This document shows positions 51,745 through 61,672 of a stretch of 64,000 nucleotides of DNA, in pieces. Below the pieces are notes generated by a model that saw only the letters and a list, made by a program, of their open reading frames with translations, was not told where the DNA came from and did no database searches. The translations under genes and the position numbers were made by a program. This stretch comes from Mycolicibacterium fluoranthenivorans (GTDB taxonomy: Bacteria; Actinomycetota; Actinomycetes; Mycobacteriales; Mycobacteriaceae): the NCBI RefSeq assembly GCF_011758805.1, contig NZ_JAANOW010000004.1:248001-312000 (forward strand), given 5' to 3'. Within the stretch, counting starts at the first letter, position 1, and each line of letters begins with the position of its first letter.

Positions 51745-53156
51745 GACGCGCCCGCCGAGGTCAACGACCGCAGGGGTGACCGGGTGACGTCGAACGGCGT
51801 CAACCGGCCCGCGGTGTCGATCATGCCGATGCGGCGCAGCCAGTCCTCGAATTCGCGGGCCGGTCGCAGCCCGAGCGTGCGCCGGGTGGACAGCACATCG
51901 TGGAATGACAGGCTCTGGTAGCCCAGCATGACGTCATCGGCTCCGGGAACGGTGATGACGAACGCGCACCCGGCCGCGGCCAGCAGCGTCAGCAGGTTGT
52001 CCATATCGTTCTGGTCGGCCTCGGCGTGGTTGGTGTAGCAGACATCGACGCCCATCGGCAGGCCGAGCAGCTTGCCGCAGAAGTGATCTTCCAAACCGGC
52101 GCGGATGATCTGCCTGCCGTCGTACAGGTACTCCGGGCCGATGAACCCGACCACCGTATTGACCAACAGCGGCTGCAGGTCACGCGCGACGGCGTAGGCC
52201 CGGACCTCCAGCGTCTGCTGGTCGACGGGCTTGCCGCCCACCCCGAGATGCGTGTGCGAACTCAACGCCGAGCCCTGCCCGGTCTCCAGGTACATCACGT
52301 TGTCGCCCACGGTGCCGCGATGCAGCGAGCGTGCCGCCTCATTGCCCTCCCGCAGCAGCTTGATGTCCACCCCGAATGCCGAGTTGGCGCCCTCGGTGCC
52401 GGCGATCGACTGGAACACCAGATCGACGGGGACGCCCTCTTCGATCAGCCCGATGGTCGTGGTGATGTGCGACAGCACGCACGACTGCGCCGGAATGTCG
52501 TAGCGGGCCCGGATCGAGTCCAGCAGGTACAGCAGATCCGCTGTGGCATGCGGTGAATCGGTTGCGGGGTTGATGCCGATGACGGCGTCACCACACCCCA
52601 GCAGCAGCCCGTCGAGCACCGCCGCGGCGATTCCGCGCGGGTCGTCGGTCGGATGGTTCGGCTGCAGCCGGGTGGCCAGGGTGCCCGGCGCGCCGACGGT
52701 CGTCCGGAACGCCGCGGTGACCTCCGTGGCGGCGGCGACCGCGATCAGATCCTGATTGCGCATGATCTTGCTGACCGCTGCGGCCATCTCGGGCGTGACC
52801 CCGGCTGTGACGGAAGCGATCCGCTGCGGACCGTCGTCACGAGAGGCGTTGTCCAGCAGCCAGTCCCGGAATCCACCCACGGTCAGATGCGAAATGGCCG
52901 AGAAGGCCTCGCGGTCGTGGGTGTCGATGATCAGCCGGGTCACCTCGTCGGTGTCGTAGGCCACCACCTCCTCGTCGAGGAAAGTCTGCAACGGGAGGTC
53001 AGCCAAAGTCCATGCGGCAGCGGCCCTCTCAGCATCGGACTCGGCCGCGCACCCGGCAAGCTGGTCCCCGGAGCGCAACGGCGTCGCCTTCGCCATGACC
53101 TCGACGAGGCCGTCGAAGGTATAGCTGGTCCCGGAGACTTGCTGCCGGTAGATCAT
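51741..53156 (-). CDS. eutB: Ethanolamine ammonia-lyase large subunit
   Basis: 471 residues. Nearly every conserved block of EutB is present: LRSGDQLAGCAAES, GDAVIGINPATDS, YLETGQGSALSSHTHLG, GPEYLYDGRQIIRAGLEDHF and CYTNHAEADQNDMDN (ethanolamine and cobalamin site region). Length matches the family. Overlaps permease and eutC by ATGA. No reactivase (eutA) and no microcompartment genes are in the window, so this is the compact cytosolic form. Confidence 0.97.
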   Translation of the reverse strand: MIYRQQVSGTSYTFDGLVEVMAKATPLRSGDQLAGCAAESDAERAAAAWTLADLPLQTFLDEEVVAYDTDEVTRLIIDTHDREAFSAISHLTVGGFRDWLLDNASRDDGPQRIASVTAGVTPEMAAAVSKIMRNQDLIAVAAATEVTAAFRTTVGAPGTLATRLQPNHPTDDPRGIAAAVLDGLLLGCGDAVIGINPATDSPHATADLLYLLDSIRARYDIPAQSCVLSHITTTIGLIEEGVPVDLVFQSIAGTEGANSAFGVDIKLLREGNEAARSLHRGTVGDNVMYLETGQGSALSSHTHLGVGGKPVDQQTLEVRAYAVARDLQPLLVNTVVGFIGPEYLYDGRQIIRAGLEDHFCGKLLGLPMGVDVCYTNHAEADQNDMDNLLTLLAAAGCAFVITVPGADDVMLGYQSLSFHDVLSTRRTLGLRPAREFEDWLRRIGMIDTAGRLTPFDVTRSPLRSLTSAGAS

Positions 53157-54574
53157 TTGAGTTCACTCTCCGCTTTGGCCAGCATCGCGAACTCTTCGTC
53201 GGGTGAGTTCGCCACCAGTCGATGCCGGCTGTACACCGCGAAGTATCCCATGAACGCGGCGAAGACGCCGAGGCAAGAGAGCGCGGCGATACTGTCGACC
53301 AGGAAGGTCGCGATGACCGCGAGTACCGCGACGACGAGCGCGAACCCGGTGGTGACAGCTCCACCGGGCGTGCGGTACGGCCGGCGCATCTGCGGTTCAC
53401 GCCAGCGCAGCACGATGTGGCTGACCATCATCAGCACGTAGCTCAGCGCGGCCCCGAAGACCGCCATGTTGAGCAGCAGCGCACCCTCACCCGTCAGCGA
53501 CAGCGCGAAGCCGATGACACCGGGAACGATCAGCGCCAGCGTCGGCGCCTTGCGAGAGTTGGTGACAGACAATCGGGTTGGCAGGTAGCCGGCACGAGAC
53601 AGGGCGAACAGCTGCCGGGAGTAGGCGTAGATGATGGAGAAGAAGCTGGCGATCAACCCGGCCAGGCCGATGTAGTTGACCACCTTCGCGGCCGCACCGT
53701 CGCCGAGGGCCTCCACCAGCGGGTTGCCCGAGGACGACATCTGCTCGGCGCCGCCGGCACCGGTGGCCAGGACCAGCACCACCGCGCAGCTGACCAGCAG
53801 CACCGTGATCGCGGCGATGATGCCGCGCGGGACGTTGCGCTCGGGATCGGCGGTCTCCTCGGCGGCCAGCGGCACACCTTCCACGGCAAGGAAAAACCAG
53901 ATGGCGAAGGGGATCGCGGCCCAGATGCCCATGTAACCGTGTGGCAGGAACGCCGAGGATCCCACCGCATCCGAGGGTGCGATATCGGTCAGGTTGGCGG
54001 CGTCGAACTGCCCGGCGGCGAAGACGGCGAAGACGACCAGTCCGACCAGCGCGATGGCGGTGATGACGAACATCACCTTCAGCGCCTCACCGACACCGGA
54101 CAGGTGGATACCGATGAAAAGCACATAGGCGGCCAGATAGACCCACCAGCCGTCGGTGATGCCGAACAGCCCGAGCGATTCGACATAGGCGCCGATGAAC
54201 GTCGCGATGGCCGCGGGTGCGATCGCGTATTCGATGAGAATGGCTGTGCCGGTGGCGAATCCGCCCCATGGACCGAGTGCGCGGCGGGCGAAGGTGTAGC
54301 CGCCGCCGGCGGCCGGCAACGCCGAGGACAGCTCGGCCATGCCGAGCACCAGCGCCAGGTACATCGCGGCGATCACCACTGCGGCGATAGCCAATCCGCC
54401 GAATCCCCCTTGGGCCAGACCGAAATTCCAGCCCGAGTAGTCGCCCGAGACGACATAGCTGACGCCCAGACCGGCCAGCAGAACCCAGCCGGCGCTACCC
54501 GATTTGAGCTGCCGCTGCTGCAGATAACTGGCGCTCTCGAGGTGCTCCTCCACTGCGCCGTGACTTGTCGTCAC
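53153..54574 (-). CDS. Ethanolamine permease (APC family)
   Basis: 473 residues from the GTG behind AAGGGAGTGGGAA. About twelve membrane helices. LGVSYVVSGDYSGWNFGLAQ near the N-terminus, FFLAVEGVPLAAEETADPER and SRKAPTLALIVPG are typical of the ethanolamine permease branch of the APC superfamily. Translational overlap with eutB supports ethanolamine as the substrate. An earlier TTG start at 54676 is in frame but is not favoured. Confidence 0.9.
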   Translation of the reverse strand: MTTSHGAVEEHLESASYLQQRQLKSGSAGWVLLAGLGVSYVVSGDYSGWNFGLAQGGFGGLAIAAVVIAAMYLALVLGMAELSSALPAAGGGYTFARRALGPWGGFATGTAILIEYAIAPAAIATFIGAYVESLGLFGITDGWWVYLAAYVLFIGIHLSGVGEALKVMFVITAIALVGLVVFAVFAAGQFDAANLTDIAPSDAVGSSAFLPHGYMGIWAAIPFAIWFFLAVEGVPLAAEETADPERNVPRGIIAAITVLLVSCAVVLVLATGAGGAEQMSSSGNPLVEALGDGAAAKVVNYIGLAGLIASFFSIIYAYSRQLFALSRAGYLPTRLSVTNSRKAPTLALIVPGVIGFALSLTGEGALLLNMAVFGAALSYVLMMVSHIVLRWREPQMRRPYRTPGGAVTTGFALVVAVLAVIATFLVDSIAALSCLGVFAAFMGYFAVYSRHRLVANSPDEEFAMLAKAESELK

Positions 54575-54727
54575 TTCCCACTCCCTTGGTTTTCTCTCTC
54601 GGGGCCGCACCTCAGCCGATACACCGGCGATGGGGCCGACGGGCGACACTTCGCGCCCAAAAGGTAGTTTTTCCAACCTTTAAAATAGTGTGACGTATGC
54701 CCCGGTTCTTGTCTAGCGCAACCGCGG

Positions 54728-54760
54728 TTCACACCCCGAGCCGGGGACTCGGGGTGCGAA
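54728..54760. terminator. Hairpin between the eut operon and the aldehyde dehydrogenase gene
   Basis: CACCCCGAG and CTCGGGGTG form a perfect 9-bp stem around a seven-base loop, with further outer pairing. It lies downstream of the aldehyde dehydrogenase gene and upstream of the eut promoter, so it separates two same-strand units. Confidence 0.65.
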
Positions 54761-54772
54761 CCTTCAGTGACT

Positions 54773-54842
54773 CGTCAGGATCGTCGTTTCCTCGCGCAAG
54801 CGCTCGTCAGGATCGTCGTCTCCTCGCGCGAGCGCTCGTCAG
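54773..54842. repeat. 32-bp tandem repeat at the stop codon of the aldehyde dehydrogenase gene
   Basis: Two copies (54773-54804 and 54805-54836) differ at two positions. A third partial copy (CGTCAG) contains the gene's stop codon (54839-54841). The units contain GCGC-rich palindromic pieces (TCGCGCGAG) but no strong hairpin. The arrangement resembles the array at 20334-20473, although the sequences differ. Confidence 0.75.
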
Positions 54843-56362
54843 AAGAAGCCGGCGGCGTTTTCGCTGTAGCTGACCAGCAGGTTCTTGGTCTGCTGGTAAT
54901 GATCGAGCATCATCTTGTGGTTCTCCCGGCCGATACCGGACTGCTTGTACCCACCGAACGCCGCATGCGCCGGATACTGGTGATAACAATTCGTCCACAC
55001 CCGACCAGCCTTGATATCACGACCCGCCCGATACGCGGTATTACCGCTACGACTCCACACCCCCGCACCCAACCCATACAACGTGTCATTGGCCTGCGCG
55101 ATCGCATCCGCATAATCAGTGAACGACGTCACCGCCACCACCGGCCCGAAAATCTCCTCCTGGAAAATCCGCATCTTGTTATGCCCGGTGAAAATCGTCG
55201 GCGCCACATAAAAACCACCACCCAGATCCCCACCAAGCTCCGCACGCTCACCACCAGTGAGCACCTGAGCACCCTCACCCTTACCGATCTCGATATACGA
55301 CAGAATCTTCTCCAACTGATCATTGGAGGCCTGCGCACCGATCATCGTCTCAGTATCAAGAGGATCCCCCTGACGCACCGCCTTCGTCCGGATCGCCGCC
55401 AACGCCAAAAACTCGTCATAAATATCAGCCTGAATCAACGACCGCGACGGACACGTACACACCTCACCCTGATTCAGGGCGAACATCGTGAACCCCTCCA
55501 ACGCCTTATCCTGATACGCGTCATCGCTCGCCAACACATCACTGAAGAAAATGTTCGGCGACTTCCCACCGAGCTCCAGGGTCACCGGGATCAGGTTCTG
55601 GCTGGCGTACTGCATGATCAACCGGCCCGTCGTCGTCTCCCCGGTGAACGCGATCTTCGCGATCCGATTCGACGACGCCAACGGCTTACCCGCCTCCACC
55701 CCGAAACCATTCACAATGTTCACCACACCGGCAGGCAACAAATCCCCGATGACCTCGAACAGATACAGAATCGACGCCGGAGTCTGCTCAGCCGGCTTGA
55801 GCACCACCGCATTACCCGCCGCCAACGCCGGCGCCAACTTCCACACCGCCATCAAAATCGGGAAATTCCACGGGATGATCTGGCCCACCACACCCAACGG
55901 CTCATGAAAGTGATACGCCACGGTGTCCTCATCGATCTGCGACAACGACCCCTCCTGCGCGCGCAGCACACCGGCGAAATACCGGAAATGATCCACCGCC
56001 AACGGAATATCAGCATTCAGCGTCTCCCGGACCGGCTTACCGTTATCCCAGGACTCCGCCACCGCGATCGACTCCAGATTCTCCTCAATCCGATCCGCGA
56101 CCCTATTCAAGATCACCGCCCGCTCCGCCGGACTGGTCTTACCCCACCCCGGGGCCGCCGCATGCGCGGCATCCAACGCCGCCTCCACATCAGCCTCATC
56201 CGAACGCGGAATCTCACAGAAAACCTGCCCCGTCACCGGCGTCGGGTTCTCGAAATACCGGCCGGCCACCGGGGCCACCCACTGCCCACCGATGAAATTG
56301 CCATAACGGGACTTAAACGACATCAAAGCGCCTTCAGTACCCGGGCGCGCGTAAACGGTCAC
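54839..56362 (-). CDS. NAD-dependent aldehyde (acetaldehyde) dehydrogenase
   Basis: 507 residues from a GTG preceded by AGGAGGTCAACT; length and N-terminus ([15 protein letters not shown]) match M. tuberculosis Rv0458. [44 protein letters not shown] and [13 protein letters not shown] (catalytic Cys) are all present. It should oxidise acetaldehyde from ethanolamine to acetate. Codon choice is odd: the coding strand is rich in NNG and NNT codons (GTG, GCG, GGG, TTG, GGT), while its neighbours prefer NNC. This points to a separate history or special selection. Divergence is not involved; the GAF regulator lies just upstream on the same strand. Confidence 0.93.
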   Translation of the reverse strand: MTVYARPGTEGALMSFKSRYGNFIGGQWVAPVAGRYFENPTPVTGQVFCEIPRSDEADVEAALDAAHAAAPGWGKTSPAERAVILNRVADRIEENLESIAVAESWDNGKPVRETLNADIPLAVDHFRYFAGVLRAQEGSLSQIDEDTVAYHFHEPLGVVGQIIPWNFPILMAVWKLAPALAAGNAVVLKPAEQTPASILYLFEVIGDLLPAGVVNIVNGFGVEAGKPLASSNRIAKIAFTGETTTGRLIMQYASQNLIPVTLELGGKSPNIFFSDVLASDDAYQDKALEGFTMFALNQGEVCTCPSRSLIQADIYDEFLALAAIRTKAVRQGDPLDTETMIGAQASNDQLEKILSYIEIGKGEGAQVLTGGERAELGGDLGGGFYVAPTIFTGHNKMRIFQEEIFGPVVAVTSFTDYADAIAQANDTLYGLGAGVWSRSGNTAYRAGRDIKAGRVWTNCYHQYPAHAAFGGYKQSGIGRENHKMMLDHYQQTKNLLVSYSENAAGFF

Positions 56363-56413
56363 AGTTGACCTCCTGCTCGATGAATGACTGTGTCGGTCGT
56401 CACTCAAGCTAGT

Positions 56414-56462
56414 TTGCAACCCGTTGCAACACGGTTGGGGAATTTCGCAACGTTGGTGCAAC
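56414..56462. promoter_or_regulatory. Candidate activator sites upstream of the aldehyde dehydrogenase gene
   Basis: TTGCAACCCGTTGCAA (56414-56429) is a perfect palindrome with a two-base centre. A looser second copy (CGCAACGTTGGTGCAAC, 56446-56462) follows, about two helical turns further. Repeated GTTGCAA half sites between the regulator and its likely target suggest binding by the GAF-domain regulator. Confidence 0.5.
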
Positions 56463-56463
56463 G

Positions 56464-57738
56464 TCAGGACAGCGCGGAGTCCAGCGCGGTGAGATGCCCG
56501 CGGATATGGGCGCGCGTGAGTTCGTCGGCGCCGTGGTGATCATGCAATGTCTGCCAGCCGTGCCGGTCATCGCGGGCCTCGGGAAGGTCCAACCAGCGTC
56601 GCAGGGCGCGCGAATCCCCGGCTGAACTGGCTGCCAGCACCGCCCCTCGCACGCTGGTGCTCAGCTCCGTGCGCAGGCGTGCCACGGCCGGTGAGCCGGA
56701 TCGCGGCAGCAGCAATCCGGTGTAGTTGTCCAGGGCGGCGTCGATGTCGCCACGGCGCAAGGCGGCGAACACCTCGCCCATATCGCTGTCCATCGGAGCG
56801 AGCAGCCGGTACGGCCGCGATCCGATCGTGTCGGTGCCGACGATGCGGCGCAGGCGCGACAGCTCGGCGCGGATGGTGACGGCGTCGAGCTCGCGCTCGT
56901 CGAGCAGCACCGCGAGGTGATCGCTGCTGAGCCCCTCCGAATGCTGGAGCAACAACACCAGGATCTCGGCGTGCCGGCCGGACAGCTGCTGAGACCGCGT
57001 CCGCCCCCGTTCGTCGACGGTGTGCCAGGACGGCCGGTCCGCCCCCAAGACCGTGAGACGGCCGACCGAGTCGGCCGGGACGGCGGGTGTCTGGCTGTAG
57101 GACAAGGCAAGTCGGTGTTCCACGGCGACGGCGGTGGCACGCACCAGCGCCAAGGTCTGCGCCGACCCGATCGAGGAACCGCCGGTGAGGTCGATGCTGC
57201 CGATCGGCAGGCCGGTCACCGGATCGTGCACCGGCACCGCCGTGCACGTCCACGGCCGGACCAGCCGGGAAAAGTGCTCGTGCCCGTCGATCTGCACCTC
57301 ACGATCGAGGGCCAGCGCGGTGCCCGGAGCATTGGTCCCTGCGCCCTGTTCGCTCCAGTCGGCGCCGGGAACGAAGTTCATCGCGGCCACCTTGCGGCAG
57401 GCCTCGGCGTCCCCCTCGACCCACAGCATGGTGCCGTCGGCGGCGGTGACGGCCACGACGACCCCGGAGTCGACGGCGTAGTCCACCAGTAGCTTGCGGA
57501 TCACCGGGAGAGCCACCGCCAACGGGTGACCGTTTCGCAGTTCCGACAGCCGCACGGCCGCCGCCGCTTCCCTGGCGCCGCGGTCGGGGTCGACGCCGAT
57601 CGCCAGGCTGCGCTGCCAACTCTCCGCAACGAACCGCCGAAGGGGCTTCTGACCAGCGACGATAAGTTCGTGGACGGGACGCGCGGAATCGGCCGGCGCC
57701 TCGGGCGACGGCTTCACCGACCTCATCTTGTCTGCCAC
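56464..57738 (-). CDS. GAF-domain transcriptional regulator (AcoR-like sensor without AAA+ domain)
   Basis: 424 residues from the GTG ten bases after AGGAG; an ATG at 57726 is also possible. Residues about 55-230 hold a GAF-type sensor like that of Aco[23 protein letters not shown]-like [29 protein letters not shown] and [20 protein letters not shown]. The sigma-54-interacting AAA+ domain of AcoR is missing; instead a winged-helix-like region (about 265-320, [18 protein letters not shown]) follows. This fits organisms lacking sigma-54. Probably activates the aldehyde dehydrogenase gene in response to an alcohol or aldehyde; inferred from context. Confidence 0.8.
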   Translation of the reverse strand: MADKMRSVKPSPEAPADSARPVHELIVAGQKPLRRFVAESWQRSLAIGVDPDRGAREAAAAVRLSELRNGHPLAVALPVIRKLLVDYAVDSGVVVAVTAADGTMLWVEGDAEACRKVAAMNFVPGADWSEQGAGTNAPGTALALDREVQIDGHEHFSRLVRPWTCTAVPVHDPVTGLPIGSIDLTGGSSIGSAQTLALVRATAVAVEHRLALSYSQTPAVPADSVGRLTVLGADRPSWHTVDERGRTRSQQLSGRHAEILVLLLQHSEGLSSDHLAVLLDERELDAVTIRAELSRLRRIVGTDTIGSRPYRLLAPMDSDMGEVFAALRRGDIDAALDNYTGLLLPRSGSPAVARLRTELSTSVRGAVLAASSAGDSRALRRWLDLPEARDDRHGWQTLHDHHGADELTRAHIRGHLTALDSALS

Positions 57739-57767
57739 GACGTTCACGCTCCTGACGCCAGTGCCAA

Positions 57768-57983
57768 CTACTCGCTGACCATCGGGCCTTCGGGCCACAA
57801 TACCTGCACGTCAGGGCCGCCGACGGAGAATCGTGCGTGGCAGTGTGGGCCGTGGGCACCGAATTCGCCCGGATCGCGTGCACATCCCCCACACTCGGCA
57901 CATCGGTCGAGCGCGTGAAAGGAGCCGTGCCGATGCGCGGAGGCAGCGCGCACCACGAGGCGATCCCGGCGGGCGGTCCGCAC
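57768..57983 (-). CDS. Doubtful small Cys-rich ORF
   Basis: A minus-strand frame of up to 71 codons ends HCHARFSVGGPDVQVLWPEG and includes RCAECGGCARDPGEFG, a possible zinc knuckle. It has no convincing start or ribosome binding site and overlaps the 5' end of the region before the GAF regulator. It may be a remnant or chance. The rest of the 57739-58020 gap holds nothing else I can support. Confidence 0.22.
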   Translation of the reverse strand: MRTARRDRLVVRAASAHRHGSFHALDRCAECGGCARDPGEFGAHGPHCHARFSVGGPDVQVLWPEGPMVSE

Positions 57984-58020
57984 GATTCCGGCTCGGCGAC
58001 CACCCGTGGCCGTGCACCGC

Positions 58021-58389
58021 TCAGAGAACCTTCTTCACCACGCTCGACTTCAATTGCATCTGCCCGAAACCGGGCACCTTCGCATCGATGTCGTGGTCGC
58101 CGACGCCGTCCGTGATGAGGCGGATGCCGCGCACCTTGGTGCCGATCTTGACGACCCCACCACCGGCACCCTTCACCTTCAGACTCTTGACGATGGTCAC
58201 GGTGTCGCCATCGGCGAGCGGGTTGCCCACCGAGTCGAGGACCACACCGCCCGACGCATCACCCGACACGCTGGCATCGTCCGCCCCTGGTGCCCACTCG
58301 TAGGCACACATCGAGCAGACCAGGAGTGCACCGGACTCGTAGGCGAACTCACTCGCACACGCCGGACACGGCGGCAGAACGTCAGACAT
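58021..58389 (-). CDS. PhnA/YjdM-family zinc-ribbon protein
   Basis: 122 residues. N-terminal zinc ribbon with Cys8-x-x-Cys11 and Cys25-x-x-Cys28 (PPCPACASEF, LVCSMCAYEW) and a C-terminal PhnA domain containing DSVGNPLADGDTVTIVKSLK and GTKVRGIRL. The family was once linked to phosphonoacetate hydrolysis, but that activity belongs to other proteins; its role is unknown. Its ATG overlaps the last eight bases of ychF. Confidence 0.88.
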   Translation of the reverse strand: MSDVLPPCPACASEFAYESGALLVCSMCAYEWAPGADDASVSGDASGGVVLDSVGNPLADGDTVTIVKSLKVKGAGGGVVKIGTKVRGIRLITDGVGDHDIDAKVPGFGQMQLKSSVVKKVL

Positions 58390-59455
58390 TGAACCGGAAC
58401 TCCACCACGTCCCCGTCGGCCATCACGTAGTCCTTGCCCTCCATGCGGACCTTGCCCGCTGCCTTGGCCGCCGCCATCGAGCCGGCCGCGATCAGGTCGT
58501 CGAACGACACGATCTCGGCCTTGATGAAGCCCTTCTCGAAGTCGGTGTGGATCACGCCGGCCGCCTTCGGGGCGGTGTCGCCGCGGTGGATCGTCCACGC
58601 CCGCGCCTCTTTCGGCCCGACCGTCAGGTAGGTCTGCAGATTCAGCGTGTGAAAACCGGCCCGCGCCAACGCATCCAGGCCACGCTCGGTCTGCCCGATG
58701 GACTCCAGCAGCTCGGCGGCGGACTCGTCGTCGAGCTCGATGAGCTCCGACTCGATCTTGGCGTCCAGGAACACCGCATCGGCCGGGGCCACCAACGCCC
58801 GCAATTCCGCCTGCTTGGCCGGATCGGTGAGCACCGTCTCATCGGCGTTGAAGACGTAGAGGAACGGCTTGGTGGTCATCAGGTTCAGCTCGCGCAGCAA
58901 CGAGACATCCGACCCCGCCGCGAACAGCGTCTTGCCGGAATCCAGCACGGCCTGCGCAGCCACGGCCGCGTCCAACACGGCCTTGCGGTCCTTGTTGGTG
59001 CGCGCTTCCTTCTCCAGCCGCGGGATCGCCTTCTCCAGCGTCTGCATATCCGCCAGGATCAGTTCGGTCTCGATGACCTCGATATCCGAACGCGGGTCGA
59101 CCCTGCCGTCGACATGCACGACGTCGTCGTCGGCGAAGACCCGCACCACCTGACAGATGGCATCGCACTCGCGGATGTTGGCCAGGAACTTGTTACCCAG
59201 CCCGGCGCCCTCAGAGGCGCCTTTGACGATGCCGGCGATATCGACGAACGTCACCGGCGCCGGGACCAGCTTCTCCGATCCGAAGATCTCGGCCAGCTCG
59301 CCGAGGCGCGGATCGGGCAGCGCCACGACCCCTTCGTTCGGTTCGATCGTCGCGAACGGATAGTTGGCGGCCAGCACGTCATTCCGGGTCAACGCATTGA
59401 AGAGCGTCGACTTGCCCACGTTCGGTAGTCCGACGATTCCCAGGTTCAAGCTCAC
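58382..59455 (-). CDS. ychF: Redox-regulated ATPase YchF (Obg-like)
   Basis: 357 residues from a GTG. P-loop GLPNVGKST near residue 8, [20 protein letters not shown] as switch II, and NADE in place of NKxD, the change that shifts specificity from GTP to ATP in YchF/OLA1 proteins. The C-terminal TGS domain ends [16 protein letters not shown]. Universally conserved, ribosome-associated, linked to stress and catalase control. Corresponds to Rv1112 by neighbourhood. Confidence 0.96.
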   Translation of the reverse strand: MSLNLGIVGLPNVGKSTLFNALTRNDVLAANYPFATIEPNEGVVALPDPRLGELAEIFGSEKLVPAPVTFVDIAGIVKGASEGAGLGNKFLANIRECDAICQVVRVFADDDVVHVDGRVDPRSDIEVIETELILADMQTLEKAIPRLEKEARTNKDRKAVLDAAVAAQAVLDSGKTLFAAGSDVSLLRELNLMTTKPFLYVFNADETVLTDPAKQAELRALVAPADAVFLDAKIESELIELDDESAAELLESIGQTERGLDALARAGFHTLNLQTYLTVGPKEARAWTIHRGDTAPKAAGVIHTDFEKGFIKAEIVSFDDLIAAGSMAAAKAAGKVRMEGKDYVMADGDVVEFRFNV

Positions 59456-59538
59456 GGACTCCAGAGTCTAGAGGTTGTGACGGGCACGCCAGCGCGTGCT
59501 GGCAGCGCGTGGGCAGTAACAGCCGGTACGGTCAACAT

Positions 59539-60621
59539 GTGTCAGGTCAGCCCGCAGAGCCGACGGATGCGGTGGTCGACCGCTCCGCGCTCCCCCGCAT
59601 TCCGGGGTTGCCGTGGTGGAGTGCCGTGGTGATCGCGGTGATCTTCACCGCCATCGGTATCGCCTTCGACGCCGGTACAGGCACCAAAGAGCTCGGCGCC
59701 GTCTTCGCGACGTGCTACGTGCTCGGTTGTCTGCTGGCGGTGCTCGCGGTGCGCCAGTCCGCGGTATTCACCGCCGTCATCCAGCCCCCGCTCCTCCTGT
59801 TCGTCGCCGTTCCCACCGCCTACTTCCTGTTCCACAGCGCGGAGATCAGCGGTATCAAGGACATCCTGATCAACTGCGGTTACCCGCTGATCGAGCGGTT
59901 CCCGCTGATGTTCTTCACCTCGGCAGCCGTGCTGATCATCGGGATGGTGCGCTGGTACCTCAGCGCGTCGAACAAGCGGCTGTGGCCGGATAAGCCGGCG
60001 GCGCACGTCACCGCCGCCGCGGCGGCGGCCACTCCCGCACGGCGGGTCGCCCGCCGCTTCGCGCAGACATCGGTCACCGACGACGCCGAGCCGGCCGACG
60101 AGGTCCCGCCGCGGCGCAGTTCGGCGCGCCGGCTCAGCCGGGAGGCCCCGCCGTCCACCGCGTCCACCGCGCGCCGCAGCGGCCGGCCCAGTGCACCGTC
60201 GCGGTCCCGCCACACCCGGCCGCCCGAGAACGACATCGCCGCGTCGGCGGCAGCCGCGGACCGCCGCGAGCGGATGGCGGCCAGCGAACGTCCGGCCCGG
60301 AGCCGTCGGGAGGCCGAGCAGCCCATCGATCCGGCCCGCCAGCCGCGCCGTCCTCGCCCGTCCGGTCGGGATCCGCGCCGCAGCGCGCCGAGTCCCTACG
60401 AACCGGCCGAGTACTACGAACGGCCGAGACGCCCGGAACCTCAGGACGCCTACGAGCGGTACGGACGCGAGCCGCGGGAGGCGCGTTACGACGAGCGCCA
60501 GCGCCCGCCCGCGGGCACCAGCCATCACCCGGTGTCACGAGTGCGGTATCGCAGCAGCGACGAGGATCCCCGCCCGCGAAACTCGCACCGGCGTGACGAC
60601 GAACCCTGGGAAGACCGCTAG
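59539..60621 (+). CDS. DUF6542-type membrane protein with basic disordered tail (Rv1111c-like)
   Basis: 360 residues from a GTG that follows TACGGT plus six bases (leaderless). Four hydrophobic segments in residues 25-150, then about 200 residues of Arg/Pro/Ser/Ala-rich, strongly charged sequence ending [12 protein letters not shown]. Conserved in mycobacteria between ychF and ispH; function unknown. Its stop codon overlaps that of ispH in one CTAG. Confidence 0.82.
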   Translation: MSGQPAEPTDAVVDRSALPRIPGLPWWSAVVIAVIFTAIGIAFDAGTGTKELGAVFATCYVLGCLLAVLAVRQSAVFTAVIQPPLLLFVAVPTAYFLFHSAEISGIKDILINCGYPLIERFPLMFFTSAAVLIIGMVRWYLSASNKRLWPDKPAAHVTAAAAAATPARRVARRFAQTSVTDDAEPADEVPPRRSSARRLSREAPPSTASTARRSGRPSAPSRSRHTRPPENDIAASAAAADRRERMAASERPARSRREAEQPIDPARQPRRPRPSGRDPRRSAPSPYEPAEYYERPRRPEPQDAYERYGREPREARYDERQRPPAGTSHHPVSRVRYRSSDEDPRPRNSHRRDDEPWEDR

Positions 60622-61619
60622 GAACGCGGCGGACGGATCTCGCGCGGCAGCGCGAACACCAGCGTCTCGTTCGCGGTGGTGACCGGCTGCACGGTGCCGT
60701 AGCCGTACTCGGCCAGCCGGTCCAGCACGCCCCGCACCAGGATCTCGGGTACCGACGCTCCAGAGGTCACACCGATGGTCGTGACACCGGAGAACCAGGC
60801 CGGGTCGATATCGTCGGCGTAGTCCACCAGGTAGGCAGTCTGCGAGCCGGCGTTCAGCGCCACCTCGACCAGGCGTACCGAGTTCGATGAGTTCTTCGAC
60901 CCGACCACGATCACCAGTTCGCATTCCGGCGCCATCGCCTTCACCGCGACCTGGCGGTTCTGGGTGGCGTAGCAGATGTCGTCGCTGGGCGGATCCTGCA
61001 GCGTCGGGAACTTCTCCCGCAGCCGGCGCACCGTCTCCATGGTCTCGTCGACACTCAGCGTGGTCTGGGACAGCCAGATGACCTTGTTCGGATCGCGCAC
61101 CGTGACCTTGTCGACGGCATCCGGGTTGTCGACCACCTGCACGTGGTCGGGGGCCTCACCGGCGGTGCCGACCACCTCCTCGTGGCCTTCGTGGCCGACC
61201 AACAGGATGTCGTAGTCGTCGCGGGCGAACCGCTTGGCCTCGTTGTGCACCTTCGTCACCAGCGGGCACGTCGCGTCGATGGTCCTCAGATTGCGCTCGG
61301 CGGCCTCGATGTGCACGGTCGGCGCGACGCCGTGCGCGGAGAACACGACGATGGCACCTTCGGGCACCTCATCGGTTTGCTCGACGAAGATCGCGCCGGC
61401 CTTGGCCAGCGTGTCCACGACGTAGCGGTTGTGCACGATCTCGTGTCGCACGTAGATCGGCGCGCCATGCTTCTCCAGCGCGCGCTCGACGGTTTCGACG
61501 GCGCGGTCGACACCCGCGCAGTAGCCACGCGGTTCGGCCAGCAGGACGCGTTTGCCGGCCACACCCGAACTCACCGAGCTCGTGGCGCCCGGGATACCCA
61601 TGTTGACAGTTGGCGGCAT
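60618..61619 (-). CDS. ispH: 4-hydroxy-3-methylbut-2-enyl diphosphate reductase
   Basis: 333 residues. The three cluster cysteines are in [20 protein letters not shown] and [11 protein letters not shown]. The substrate-binding His residues are in [15 protein letters not shown] and [13 protein letters not shown]; a SGASVPE block closes the site. It makes IPP and DMAPP in the last step of the MEP pathway. Start ATG 61619 agrees with the M. tuberculosis LytB2 N-terminus ([11 protein letters not shown] here). Convergent with the DUF6542 gene. Confidence 0.96.
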   Translation of the reverse strand: MPPTVNMGIPGATSSVSSGVAGKRVLLAEPRGYCAGVDRAVETVERALEKHGAPIYVRHEIVHNRYVVDTLAKAGAIFVEQTDEVPEGAIVVFSAHGVAPTVHIEAAERNLRTIDATCPLVTKVHNEAKRFARDDYDILLVGHEGHEEVVGTAGEAPDHVQVVDNPDAVDKVTVRDPNKVIWLSQTTLSVDETMETVRRLREKFPTLQDPPSDDICYATQNRQVAVKAMAPECELVIVVGSKNSSNSVRLVEVALNAGSQTAYLVDYADDIDPAWFSGVTTIGVTSGASVPEILVRGVLDRLAEYGYGTVQPVTTANETLVFALPREIRPPRS

Positions 61620-61672
61620 CCTTCAAGGGTACTTACCTGCCGCGGCGCAGGGCCAGCCGTAGGCTGGCACCC

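Noticed and set aside
54767..56368. Open frame of over 500 codons on the plus strand
   Set aside because: It is antisense to the clearly recognised aldehyde dehydrogenase; its Arg/His/Leu-rich translation has no domain and arises from the NNG/NNT codon use of the real gene.
58021..58389. Calling PhnA a phosphonoacetate hydrolase
   Set aside because: The name is historical; the true hydrolase is a different family and no phosphonate genes are nearby.
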